Virus record (IMG/VR): IMGVR_UViG_3300036715_002378
Span: 1 to 37,986 of that record
Source: a virus
Reading direction: 5' to 3' (one strand)
DNA length: 37,986 bases
The notes beneath the pieces are model-generated. The model saw only the letters and a program-made list of their open reading frames with translations, ran no database searches and had not been told where the DNA came from. Below are positions 14,621-22,486 of this stretch, one piece after another (position 1 is the first letter of the stretch; every line of letters begins with the position of its first letter). Position numbers and translations under genes: made by a program.

Positions 14621-15544
14621 ATGCCAATACGCACTAACGGCGGAGTGTTTAATCAACAGGTTCTAACAGGATCTTTATCGCACTGGGTAATATGTGGCGC
14701 AAATTTTAATGGAGCTATAAACCAGTACGGTAAGCCTGTATTAGGGTCAGCAGCCGAGATTATATTTGAAAATATAGAAGAAGGCGCCACTGTAAATATA
14801 ATGAATCCTAGTAGCGATAATTTATCTTTTGCATTAGAAGAAGGTCGATCAACGTGGGACGAAATATCATTAACAATTATGGTACAATCCTTAGGTGATG
14901 ATGTAGGTGTTGATCATGTTGATTGTACTGTCTGCACTGTTAAACGTGTTCCGTATATCTGGGGATGTGGTGCATCGGGTACATCATCGTTCTTAGACCT
15001 AACTGATACACCTGACACGTATGCTGGTGCTCAGAACTATGTTGTCACAGTCAATAGCACAGCATCTGGCTTAGTATTTACACCGATAGGAATAACATCT
15101 AATGCTTTTTCTTTTATTGACGTACCGTCACAACCAACTATTACAGCAACCGGCAGTGACACGTTAACTATATTACCGGGTGAAAATATTTATATAACTA
15201 CTGATGCAATTAGTAAGAGCGTAGTTATTAATTCAACAAACATAACAGACTATATAGCGACCACACCTGGATCCTTTTTAGGTTTTAGTAAGAAATACTA
15301 TGTAACTAGTCCAGGAACAGTATATTTACCTAACGGTACATTATCTACTGCTCCGATAGGGACTGCTGTAATTGTTACAAAATCCACATTAGAAACTGTT
15401 TTTATTAATACAACAGGTACATCTGATATAATAGCAACTGATTTAGGTAATACGAATTCTATTCAACTTGATGTTACAGAAGAATGTGTTTTTATATTTG
15501 ACGGAATTTCTACATGGCAACTGCAAATTGGTTCTAGACTTTAA
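14621..15544 (+). CDS. Tail- or head-fibre-like virion protein
   Basis: This 307-residue protein begins MPIRTNGGVFNQQVLTGSLS, the shared N-terminal module, followed by a short cysteine-containing beta segment (HVDCTVCTVKRVPYIWGCG). It then has the SFLDLTDTPDTYAGAQNYVV module, a motif widespread in phage tail-fibre proteins, and a C-terminal beta domain with GTVYLPNGTLSTAPIGTAVI. The combination suggests a fibre with an attachment module at the N-terminus. It starts behind AAGGAAG at a proper distance. Confidence 0.72.
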   Translation: MPIRTNGGVFNQQVLTGSLSHWVICGANFNGAINQYGKPVLGSAAEIIFENIEEGATVNIMNPSSDNLSFALEEGRSTWDEISLTIMVQSLGDDVGVDHVDCTVCTVKRVPYIWGCGASGTSSFLDLTDTPDTYAGAQNYVVTVNSTASGLVFTPIGITSNAFSFIDVPSQPTITATGSDTLTILPGENIYITTDAISKSVVINSTNITDYIATTPGSFLGFSKKYYVTSPGTVYLPNGTLSTAPIGTAVIVTKSTLETVFINTTGTSDIIATDLGNTNSIQLDVTEECVFIFDGISTWQLQIGSRL

Positions 15545-15545
15545 T

Positions 15546-15553
15546 GCTAAATA
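15546..15553 (+). promoter_or_regulatory. Late-type promoter box GCTAAATA
   Basis: It starts immediately after the preceding stop (2 bases), 17 bases ahead of ATG 15571. C instead of A at the second position compared with GATAAATA. Confidence 0.55.
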
Positions 15554-15570
15554 GTAGATAAGGATATAAA

Positions 15571-16071
15571 ATGGTTCAAAAAATTCACGGTGCAGCAACA
15601 GCACAGCAAAACTTAACAGCAGATTTACAGTATTATGTCTGTTATGTTTCGTCTCCTGGAGCTTTTACTGATCCAAATCCAAATCCCCCACCTTCTCAGG
15701 AATTAGAGAGGTTAGTTAATATACAGGTTACCGGCAATCCGTTAGATAAGAGTCAGAAAAACTTTGAAGTTTTTCTGATGAGTATAGGCTTAAGGGCAAT
15801 GCCTGTAGTATTATCTGATCCGTTTCCTGTAATAGAATTATCTGATTATACTATAGAATTAACAGGTGAAGGTTTTATATGGAAATTTGCGGTAGAGCGA
15901 GGAGTACAATTTTATAATTTCACCCCATATGGAACACCTGGGCCAGTGGGATTATTAGTAGACGATTTAGACGGAGTAATAATCCCTAGTGGTGTTAGAA
16001 TTACAACAGTCACAGGCAGCCCGAGCGGTTGGGCAAAAAATGTATCATTTTCAAGGATAACTACTATATGA
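15571..16071 (+). CDS. Small virion protein sharing the N-terminal module
   Basis: The 166-residue product begins MVQKIHGAATAQQNLTADLQ then YYVCYV, a divergent copy of the module in the three preceding genes. A proline-rich turn (DPNPNPPPSQELERL) leads to a beta-rich domain with LSDYTIELTGEGFIWKF and VIIPSGVRITTVTGSPSGWA. AAGGA precedes the ATG. The stop overlaps the next start as ATGA. Probably a decoration, fibre or connector component. Confidence 0.66.
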   Translation: MVQKIHGAATAQQNLTADLQYYVCYVSSPGAFTDPNPNPPPSQELERLVNIQVTGNPLDKSQKNFEVFLMSIGLRAMPVVLSDPFPVIELSDYTIELTGEGFIWKFAVERGVQFYNFTPYGTPGPVGLLVDDLDGVIIPSGVRITTVTGSPSGWAKNVSFSRITTI

Positions 16072-16832
16072 TTAAAGACGATAGAATTATTAAAGAACTT
16101 ATGTACGGTGATGTCATAAAACAAATAGCAGAATCTAATTCTATTAGTTTGACAGATGCTAGAGAAATATTATCGAGAATGTCTTTTAAAGAATACAAAG
16201 CTGTATTAGAGGGACAAGTCACACCACCTTCTGGCCAAACAATTGGACCTACACCTTCACAGCCTGTACAGTCACAGCAAGCATCTTCTGCCCCACAGAA
16301 AGTAAAACCAATGTGGGCAGGAAAAGGTGCACCTGTACAAGTTGGTATGACTGTTGGCATGCAAGGGCAAAACGGTATGCAAATACCCGGTGAAGTTGCA
16401 CAGGTAGATGCGAATGCGAACGGTGTTAAAGTAAAAAATCCTACTACAGGTAAATTAGAGTGGATGAATACAGACACTTTGCAACCTGTTATGGCTCAAG
16501 ATAATCAACCACAGCAAACAGCCCAGCAGCCTGTTTCGGAAGAAGATGACGAAGATCTACGTAGATTAAAGGAATTGGCAGGTATCAGAGAAAATTGTAG
16601 TGCAGGTGCAACAGGTGCAGGATCAATTGCTATTGCCCCGACAGGGCTAGGTAAGATGCAAAAACGACAATATACAAACGAACAGCAACCTGTAGAATAT
16701 ACAAGAACAGAAGCTCCAAAAACTATTGTAGGTGATACTAAACCAAATCAAGCATCTGGTGAACTTTCTGCTAATTTAGCCGCAAGAAATAAAAAGACAG
16801 CATCTAGAAAGAATAACGGGTTAAGAAGGTAA
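16068..16832 (+). CDS. Gln/Pro-rich late protein, scaffold- or internal-type
   Basis: ATG 16068 overlaps the preceding stop; an earlier ATG at 16029 lies inside the previous gene. The 254-residue product has a helical N-terminus (IIKELMYGDVIKQIAESNSI), a Gln/Pro/Ser linker (TPSQPVQSQQASSAPQKV), a small beta core resembling an SH3-like turn (GMQIPGEVAQVDANANGVKV), an acidic helix (EDDEDLRRLKELAGIREN) and a Gly/Ala segment with CSAGATGAGSIAIAPTG. The C-terminus is basic. Phage head core proteins often look like this. Function inferred only. Confidence 0.62.
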   Translation: MIKDDRIIKELMYGDVIKQIAESNSISLTDAREILSRMSFKEYKAVLEGQVTPPSGQTIGPTPSQPVQSQQASSAPQKVKPMWAGKGAPVQVGMTVGMQGQNGMQIPGEVAQVDANANGVKVKNPTTGKLEWMNTDTLQPVMAQDNQPQQTAQQPVSEEDDEDLRRLKELAGIRENCSAGATGAGSIAIAPTGLGKMQKRQYTNEQQPVEYTRTEAPKTIVGDTKPNQASGELSANLAARNKKTASRKNNGLRR

Positions 16833-16834
16833 AG

Positions 16835-17278
16835 ATGCCAAAGGGTGACCTATTAAAGAAGCTAAACAAAGCAGTTGACAGAAGTGCTAGGTTAGCTATT
16901 AAGAATGGGTACCCTTTGCAAACCTCAAGCAATACTGCAATTATAGGAAATGTTTCAGTTGAAAAAAATATTAATAATTTTTATAACATAATTTCTGTTA
17001 ATAAAACAGTTTTATATGAAAACATACTACTGTATGATATAGCTATACTTATTGCACAGAGACATTATAAAGGTGAACAATTTATTATAAAACAGATATT
17101 ATTATTAGAAGAAAAATATGCAAAATACCACACAGATATGTTACATTATTTGCATTGCCTTAAGGTTGCTAAAAGTAATCACGATTTAGAGAGAATGGCA
17201 ATTCTAGAAGATAAATTTCAAGTTGCTGAGCAATTAGCTAAACACGTAAAGGAATCTATAACCGTTTTTAAAAAATAA
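16835..17278 (+). CDS. Hypothetical helical protein, 147 residues
   Basis: The gene follows its neighbour by 2 bases. After a basic N-terminus (MPKGDLLKKLNKAVDRSARL) comes a long helical region with VLYENILLYDIAILIAQRHY and RMAILEDKFQVAEQLAKHVK. No motif recognised. It is probably part of the late operon begun at 15546 and may be a structural accessory. Confidence 0.65.
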   Translation: MPKGDLLKKLNKAVDRSARLAIKNGYPLQTSSNTAIIGNVSVEKNINNFYNIISVNKTVLYENILLYDIAILIAQRHYKGEQFIIKQILLLEEKYAKYHTDMLHYLHCLKVAKSNHDLERMAILEDKFQVAEQLAKHVKESITVFKK

Positions 17279-17293
17279 AATGGCGACCAGAAA

Positions 17294-17301
17294 GATAAAT
17301 A
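17294..17301 (+). promoter_or_regulatory. Late-type promoter box GATAAATA
   Basis: It lies 35 bases ahead of the large gene at 17337, in the 58-base gap after 17278. Confidence 0.66.
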
Positions 17302-17336
17302 AATAATAGAAACATAACTTAACAGGAACGATTTAT

Positions 17337-18821
17337 ATGCTTTTACACGATATTGGTAAGTCACCAAATACCACATTAAGAAGGATAAATCAGCACCTAG
17401 AAGCTAATTACGGTTTTAAGATTTCTGAAAATGTTAATGATACTGAGTTAGTTAGTATCATGGAACAAATTGAGGGAGAAATTACTGACTTAAAAGTACA
17501 AGGTGCTGATGCTAAAACTTCGTCAGAAATTTCTAAAAGACTTTTAATACTTGAAGGTATTAAAACACTTAGGGAGTTTGCTGATATTCAGTTTAAGTCA
17601 CCAAAGCTTGATAGTGTGGTTAATAATTTAGCTAACTTTGTTGTTGAAATATTTGAAATTACAGGTAAAGATTCTTTAGATTTTGAAAAAGCTGTCGAAA
17701 GAGCAATGGACGAATATCGTTCTAGTAGATATCGTTTTCCCGATGATTTTATTGAACAAAAGGTTAGGCATGAAGCAATGAACATGCTAGAATCTATGTC
17801 AGATATGCATCAGCATGATGCATTAGCACCAGGGCTATCTATAATGGAAGACGAGTCTATTGATCAAGCACAAGGTGATTCAGATGCAAATGGTATAGAA
17901 GAAGATGAAGACCCGTTTAAGTCTGTAGGTAAGAGAGCATCAGCAGCAGGTGGTCACGCAGGTGAAGTACCTAACACACCACACGCTAGGCATGCAATGA
18001 AGGTATTAGGCAATGATCAGCTTTCGATGCAAGATATGAACATAGATAGCAACGACAATATACCGTTAGTACTAAACCCAAACACCGGGCGCATGGTGCC
18101 TGATCCGTTTGCTGCACATGCAGCAGCAAGAAAACAAGGAATAGCAATGAGAGAACATGAAAATTTAGTAAAGAACTTACGTCGTTTGTTAGAAACAGAA
18201 GTAAGCCAAGCAGAAGTGATGATGGCCGCAAAAGGTTTTGCACAAGAATTACAAGAAATGGTTGAAAAAATTGGTCGTTTACAGAACGAGGATCTTCCCC
18301 CAGTAACCGATCAAATGAGAGAAACATATGGTACAGATTCTGCTACAGCTTTTCAGACACAGATTTATAGTGCCTTGCAAGGAGTAATGGATTCTTTATA
18401 TACTGCTAAACAACAAGTTGATGATGCTGTAACAAATATGGCAGCAACTGGTCAAGTAACTGCTCAAACTGATATGGATAAAGATATTGACATGGGCATG
18501 GATGACGAAATGTCTATGGGCGGAGTCGATGATTTAGATAACATTGCTGCTGATTTAGATCAAGATACGGGAATGGATGACGAATTCGGTGCAGAAGACG
18601 GTGAAGAGCCATTGGGCCGTGCAAAGAAAATGGAATCTGCTTTACAGCAAAAGGTTTTAGAAATGAGAAAACTTGTAGCTAAAGCAAGAGCACTAAGAGA
18701 AGCCAAAGTAGCCGAAGAAGATGAAATTGACGAAAAAGTAGAAATTTATTCACGTAACAAATATTCCGGTGATAGTACATTTTCTAGAACTAAGAAAAAC
18801 CCGTCTAGTAAAACATACTAA
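17337..18821 (+). CDS. Large acidic helical virion or scaffold protein
   Basis: A 494-residue protein rich in Asp, Glu, Met and Ala. The N-terminal third is helical (LRRINQHLEANYGFKISENV). The middle has a conserved-looking patch (HARHAMKVLGNDQLSMQDMN, LVLNPNTGRMVPDPFAAHAA). Then come helices with QAEVMMAAKGFAQELQEMVE and TAFQTQIYSALQGVMDSLYT, an Asp/Met run (DMDKDIDMGMDDEMSMGG), and a C-terminal coiled-coil-like stretch. I recall such proteins from T4-type aquatic phages without a function. Size, acidity and helices suggest prohead scaffolding or an internal protein. Confidence 0.66.
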   Translation: MLLHDIGKSPNTTLRRINQHLEANYGFKISENVNDTELVSIMEQIEGEITDLKVQGADAKTSSEISKRLLILEGIKTLREFADIQFKSPKLDSVVNNLANFVVEIFEITGKDSLDFEKAVERAMDEYRSSRYRFPDDFIEQKVRHEAMNMLESMSDMHQHDALAPGLSIMEDESIDQAQGDSDANGIEEDEDPFKSVGKRASAAGGHAGEVPNTPHARHAMKVLGNDQLSMQDMNIDSNDNIPLVLNPNTGRMVPDPFAAHAAARKQGIAMREHENLVKNLRRLLETEVSQAEVMMAAKGFAQELQEMVEKIGRLQNEDLPPVTDQMRETYGTDSATAFQTQIYSALQGVMDSLYTAKQQVDDAVTNMAATGQVTAQTDMDKDIDMGMDDEMSMGGVDDLDNIAADLDQDTGMDDEFGAEDGEEPLGRAKKMESALQQKVLEMRKLVAKARALREAKVAEEDEIDEKVEIYSRNKYSGDSTFSRTKKNPSSKTY

Positions 18822-18829
18822 TATTATAA

Positions 18830-19147
18830 ATGAGAGCAAGAGAAATACTAGACGAGGATTACAATCAGAATCTGCAATCTGACATTGATAATCTGCTAAT
18901 AGGGGTAAAAGGTAACAATGTTTTATCGTTACCTACCCAAACATTAGTTAATAAATTACAATCAGCAGGGTACTCTATAGATATAGATAGTTTACTAACT
19001 TTATTACAGAATGATCCGATTGTTACAAATGCAACACCAGATACTATAGAACTTGTACCGCCGTCAGCTGAACTAAGTGGTGACGACGAAACACAAGATA
19101 GTGCTGCTCGTGTAAACGATATGGCGCAGAAAGCTACAAAAATTTAA
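18830..19147 (+). CDS. Hypothetical late protein, 105 residues
   Basis: Starts at ATG 18830, 8 bases after the previous stop, with no strong ribosome site. It has a wholly helical N-terminal domain (LPTQTLVNKLQSAGYSIDID, then SLLTLLQNDPIV, NATPDTIELVPP) and an acidic C-terminal tail. The pattern of a small domain with LVNKLQSAGY is familiar from aquatic T4-type phages but unnamed. Likely co-transcribed with 17337 and the next gene. Confidence 0.65.
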   Translation: MRAREILDEDYNQNLQSDIDNLLIGVKGNNVLSLPTQTLVNKLQSAGYSIDIDSLLTLLQNDPIVTNATPDTIELVPPSAELSGDDETQDSAARVNDMAQKATKI

Positions 19148-19157
19148 GGTAAAGATT

Positions 19158-20372
19158 ATGTCTTGTGAGTCATCATCCGGGTTTCCAACAGCCCCACAAA
19201 TGGAACAAACGGCAACAAATTTGCCAGTTGTATGGGAAGAAATTTGTGCAATACAGCAGGCCGTATTATCAGCATCTAGCCAATGTCGTACAGGTGGACC
19301 ACAGATGTGTACTACGATTGGTGGAACAACACCTATGACATTTGTTAGCGGTGTAACATCGGTAAATGTTACATCAGGTGGCACTGGGTATTTTCAAGAT
19401 TTACCTACAGTTGAATTTGTGCCACCTGTAGGATCATCTCCATCATCGATCGCAACCGCAACTGTAACAACTAACGGTGGAAGTGTTTTATCGATTAATG
19501 TTACAGGTCAAGGTGCTGGATACCAACCTGTTTCTGCCACCATGTCGGTAACTTCAGTTGCAGGACATTCTGCTAACTTACAACCATTAGTAAATGCCGC
19601 AGGTAATATTGTCGGAATTAATATAATTAATGCAGGATCTGGTTATACAACAAATGATTCTGTTATTGCGACAAGGGCTGTATTACCTAATATAGGGTAT
19701 GTTGATGCAGTTTTTGCAATAACTACTATTAGTTTAACAGGACAGATATTAGCAGTTGCAATATTAAATACAGGGTCGGGTTATCAACCTAGTGTGACAG
19801 AGGTAAAGATTGTTTCATGGTTAAATACAGCAGTGCCGTATCCGTTAGGTGCAGGATTTCAGGGTACAGCATTACTCGATAATACTGGCGCAATAACAAG
19901 TGTATTAGTTAATAACGGTGGTGCCGGATATATGCCTTTTAATCCATACCTTGTAATAACTGATCCAGGCACTGGTGCAACAACACAAGTAAATTTACAG
20001 GCCAGTAGTGTACCTGAAAAATCTATTACGTACAACACTCCGCCGGCATCTTCGTTTGTTTCATCTATTGATGTTTTAACACCGGGAGACAATTATACAA
20101 ATCTTGCTACAGGCACGGTATTAAATCCTGTAACAGCAGCATTACCAAATCCACCAGCAACACCGGCCGTAGTTGTTATAAATGTGGCGAATAATACGTT
20201 CGGAACTAATCCGCAGCTATATTGGCAAGTATGGGCAAATGTAGTAACAAATAAAGCAATTCAAATGCAATTAAATGCAGTATTATCATATTTTGTTGCC
20301 TTAGGATATACAATTGTAATTCAAACGAATCCAGCAACAGGTAACACAATCCAATGGAAATTAGCGTGGTGA
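19158..20372 (+). CDS. Virion protein with GSGY-type beta repeats
   Basis: This 404-residue, low-charge protein has a short helical, cysteine-containing N-terminal region (WEEICAIQQAVLSASSQCRT). At least five imperfect repeats follow of the form I-x-V-x-N-x-G-S-G-Y-x-x-x-P: VNVTSGGTGYFQDLP, INVTGQGAGYQPVSA, INIINAGSGYTTND, AILNTGSGYQPSV, VLVNNGGAGYMPF, spaced about 45-70 residues apart. Such repeats form beta-solenoid or Ig-like stalks in phage fibres. The C-terminal domain (LYWQVWANVVTNKAIQMQLN) could be a trimerisation or tip region. Probably a fibre or long decoration protein. Confidence 0.7.
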   Translation: MSCESSSGFPTAPQMEQTATNLPVVWEEICAIQQAVLSASSQCRTGGPQMCTTIGGTTPMTFVSGVTSVNVTSGGTGYFQDLPTVEFVPPVGSSPSSIATATVTTNGGSVLSINVTGQGAGYQPVSATMSVTSVAGHSANLQPLVNAAGNIVGINIINAGSGYTTNDSVIATRAVLPNIGYVDAVFAITTISLTGQILAVAILNTGSGYQPSVTEVKIVSWLNTAVPYPLGAGFQGTALLDNTGAITSVLVNNGGAGYMPFNPYLVITDPGTGATTQVNLQASSVPEKSITYNTPPASSFVSSIDVLTPGDNYTNLATGTVLNPVTAALPNPPATPAVVVINVANNTFGTNPQLYWQVWANVVTNKAIQMQLNAVLSYFVALGYTIVIQTNPATGNTIQWKLAW

Positions 20373-20380
20373 TACGATCA

Positions 20381-20503
20381 ATGGGTGGTAAGATAGAAAA
20401 AATAATATTGTCTATTTTAATATGTCCGCACTGTAATAAATCTGGTAGAAGTAGGTCAATATATCGTTGGCATTTCGGCAATTGTAAAACATTGACATTG
20501 TGA
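20381..20503 (+). CDS. 40-residue zinc-finger peptide
   Basis: ATG 20381 to TGA 20501-20503 encodes a peptide whose second half, CPHCNKSGRSRSIYRWHFGN then C, has a Cys-x2-Cys...His-x3-Cys spacing. This is like the small zinc finger (CPHCG-K-x-G...RWHF-x-x-C) attached to some phage HNH endonucleases. It may be a separate tiny protein or the remnant of a larger one. It begins 8 bases after the previous stop, and its last codons overlap the -35 box of the next gene's promoter. No clear ribosome site. Confidence 0.5.
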   Translation: MGGKIEKIILSILICPHCNKSGRSRSIYRWHFGNCKTLTL

Positions 20504-20521
20504 TGTTCTTTGTGCTATAGT
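20492..20521 (+). promoter_or_regulatory. Sigma-70 promoter placing the start on an ATG
   Basis: TTGACA at 20492-20497, an 18-base spacer, TATAGT at 20516-20521. The predicted +1 is about 7 bases downstream, at the ATG (20528) of the exonuclease gene, so the transcript would have little or no 5' leader. Confidence 0.65.
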
Positions 20522-20527
20522 TACTAT

Positions 20528-21184
20528 ATGTACATAAACAAAATATACGATTATAAGCCTTTAGAGCGGATAAGCACACCCGAAGGTAGAAAATACATAG
20601 TAGGAGAAAATTCTCAATTACCGAGTGTTACAACTGTTCTTTCAAAAGTAGCTGATAAGTCGTTCCTTATAAAATGGCGAGAAAAAGTTGGTGATGAAAA
20701 AGCTGCACAAATCACTAATGAATCAGCTAGCCTAGGTACAGGGATGCATAATAACTTAGAGAATTATATATTAGGTAAGCCATTAGATGGGTCATTTATG
20801 AGCCAAACATTAGCTAAAGTTATTATTAAGCATGGATTATCAAAAGTATCAGAAGTCTGGGGCACAGAGGTAGCATTATATTGTACAGGATTATACGCAG
20901 GTACAACAGACTTAGTTGCTGTACATGATGGTATACCTTCTATTATAGATTTTAAAAATAGTCTCAGATTAAAAAAAGAAGAATGGATTACAGATTATAA
21001 GGCCCAATTAGGCGCTTATGCACTAGCACACAACGAGATGTTTGATACAAAAATACACCGAGGTGTTGTTATGATTGCAACAAGAGATGCAACCTATCAA
21101 GAATTTGTGTTTGAAGGTAGTGGTTTTGATGAATGTATTAGTCTTTGGCTAACGGCATTAGATAAATATTACGCATCAGTTTAA
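20528..21184 (+). CDS. PD-(D/E)XK exonuclease, RecB/Cas4-type
   Basis: The 218-residue protein starts at ATG 20528; no ribosome site precedes it, consistent with a leaderless message from the promoter at 20492-20521. LPSVTTVLSKVADKSFLIKW is typical of the N-terminus of this nuclease class, and SLGTGMHNNLENYILGKPL holds the helix with His. Catalytic motifs follow: GTTDLVAV (Asp), IIDFKNS (Asp-x-Lys) and QLGAYALAHNE (Gln-x3-Tyr). It probably degrades or processes DNA ends, like phage RecB-type and mitochondrial MGME1-type exonucleases. Partner and polarity are not predictable from sequence. Confidence 0.82.
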   Translation: MYINKIYDYKPLERISTPEGRKYIVGENSQLPSVTTVLSKVADKSFLIKWREKVGDEKAAQITNESASLGTGMHNNLENYILGKPLDGSFMSQTLAKVIIKHGLSKVSEVWGTEVALYCTGLYAGTTDLVAVHDGIPSIIDFKNSLRLKKEEWITDYKAQLGAYALAHNEMFDTKIHRGVVMIATRDATYQEFVFEGSGFDECISLWLTALDKYYASV

Positions 21185-21240
21185 AAGTAATTTAAATAAT
21201 ATACAAGATTGCAATGTTATTTGCATAACGAGGTTTTAAA

Positions 21241-21963
21241 ATGTCAGCACCTGTAGTTGTATCAAGGATACAAAATAGACGTGGAACACAAATCCAATTT
21301 GATGGGTATGTGTATAACCCTGTAGGACCTAATAGCTTATACCCACACGGATATAATGGTGCCGCTGGATATAATAATTTCCCAAATTTTACACCTATTA
21401 ATTACCCTAAAGTATTATTGCCAGGCGAATTAGCATTGTGTGTTGACACCGGTAGAATTTTTATAGGTAATACTGATGGTCGATTTATTGAGACAGACAC
21501 TATTCCTGTAGATTCTAACCAACACCTACGTCCTATCGAATGGCCATTGCCTGTGCCTGACTTTCCTGGAGTTTTTCAGCCAGTTAAGCGAACAGTAGAT
21601 AGTGTAGATATTACGCTAGAATATGCAGCAACACCTTTCCTAAATATTCTTTATGATGTCACCGATGTCACGGCACCCGACTGGAACTCTGTAGGAAGTG
21701 CTTTTTCTAGGAATGGGGAATTAAGGATAACAGCAGTTCAGTCATCTGCTACACCGCCACCTCCGTTTTCGACATTACCTAATTTGCCTCCGTTTTCTCC
21801 TGCAACATTAGTAGATACAGGAACACAAATAAATTTAGACGAAACAAAAGATGTTAATTTCATCGCTAAATATGTAGGTGCTAATATAGAAATCTGGTAT
21901 ACACATAATTTTTCAACTACATTAACATTAAGTACAAATACAATAAGCTGGTTACCGTTTTAA
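21241..21963 (+). CDS. Fibre-like virion protein
   Basis: The 240-residue product has an N-terminal module seen in virion proteins of aquatic T4-type phages: VSRIQNRRGTQIQFDGYVYN, then YPKVLLPGELALCVDTGRIF and IGNTDGRFIE. Such modules, with LLPGELA and TGRIFIGN, begin many tail-fibre or decoration proteins. A proline-rich linker (SSATPPPPFSTLPNLPPFSP) leads to a small beta domain. A GAGG ribosome site lies 7 bases upstream. No late box in the strict form was found ahead of it. Confidence 0.7.
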   Translation: MSAPVVVSRIQNRRGTQIQFDGYVYNPVGPNSLYPHGYNGAAGYNNFPNFTPINYPKVLLPGELALCVDTGRIFIGNTDGRFIETDTIPVDSNQHLRPIEWPLPVPDFPGVFQPVKRTVDSVDITLEYAATPFLNILYDVTDVTAPDWNSVGSAFSRNGELRITAVQSSATPPPPFSTLPNLPPFSPATLVDTGTQINLDETKDVNFIAKYVGANIEIWYTHNFSTTLTLSTNTISWLPF

Positions 21964-21972
21964 GAGCACAAC

Positions 21973-22404
21973 ATGATATGGAATACAATCCCTAATGACC
22001 AAAGACTTTCTCTTTGGAAAAATTTACGAAACAATATTTCTAATTTAACAGTAGAAACACAGATAATTGAAATTGCTAAATTCTATGCCGGTATGCCATA
22101 TGGCGCCCGTACTATAGATTATTATACGCCTGATAGTTGGCCAACACCGTGGGAAATATTATTCTATGGCGAATTTTGTACAAGTTCTATAAGCTTATTA
22201 ATATACTACACTGCTACATTATCTAAAATTCCTGCAGAATTACACCTAGTAGAAGATCATGACGGTATATATTTATTGCCAGTTTTATGTAGTCAATATA
22301 TACTTAATTACGAATTAGGTATGGTAAATACATGCTCGGAAGTTAGCAATAATTTTAAACTTTTAAAAGTTTATACCAACGACCAAATTAAAGAAATACA
22401 ATAA
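21973..22404 (+). CDS. Conserved-type protein, 143 residues
   Basis: It contains IPNDQRLSLWKNLRNNISNL, AKFYAGMPYGARTIDYYTPD, SWPTPWEILFYGEFCTSS and LLPVLCSQYILNYELGMVNT. The aromatic-rich central patch looks like a conserved functional site. I recall this as a recurrent protein of T4-type aquatic phages with unknown function, often beside structural genes as here (9 bases after the previous gene). No membrane segment, no known catalytic signature. Confidence 0.7.
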   Translation: MIWNTIPNDQRLSLWKNLRNNISNLTVETQIIEIAKFYAGMPYGARTIDYYTPDSWPTPWEILFYGEFCTSSISLLIYYTATLSKIPAELHLVEDHDGIYLLPVLCSQYILNYELGMVNTCSEVSNNFKLLKVYTNDQIKEIQ

Positions 22405-22486
22405 AAGAAACACTAGGCACCAGCTTAGGGATTTCTTGCCCTTTAATAAATGACAAATTAAAAAGAGAGTACGGAGAATAAAATTA

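Noticed and set aside
22447-22456. AATAAATGA as a late box for nrdJ
   Set aside because: It lacks the final A of TAAATA and the G/GC start shared by the other boxes; nrdJ is a metabolic gene.
22405-22486. Possible cobalamin riboswitch ahead of the B12-dependent reductase
   Set aside because: The leader is only 82 bases, shows no B12-box-like conserved sequence, and has no strong structure; it contains just a ribosome site.
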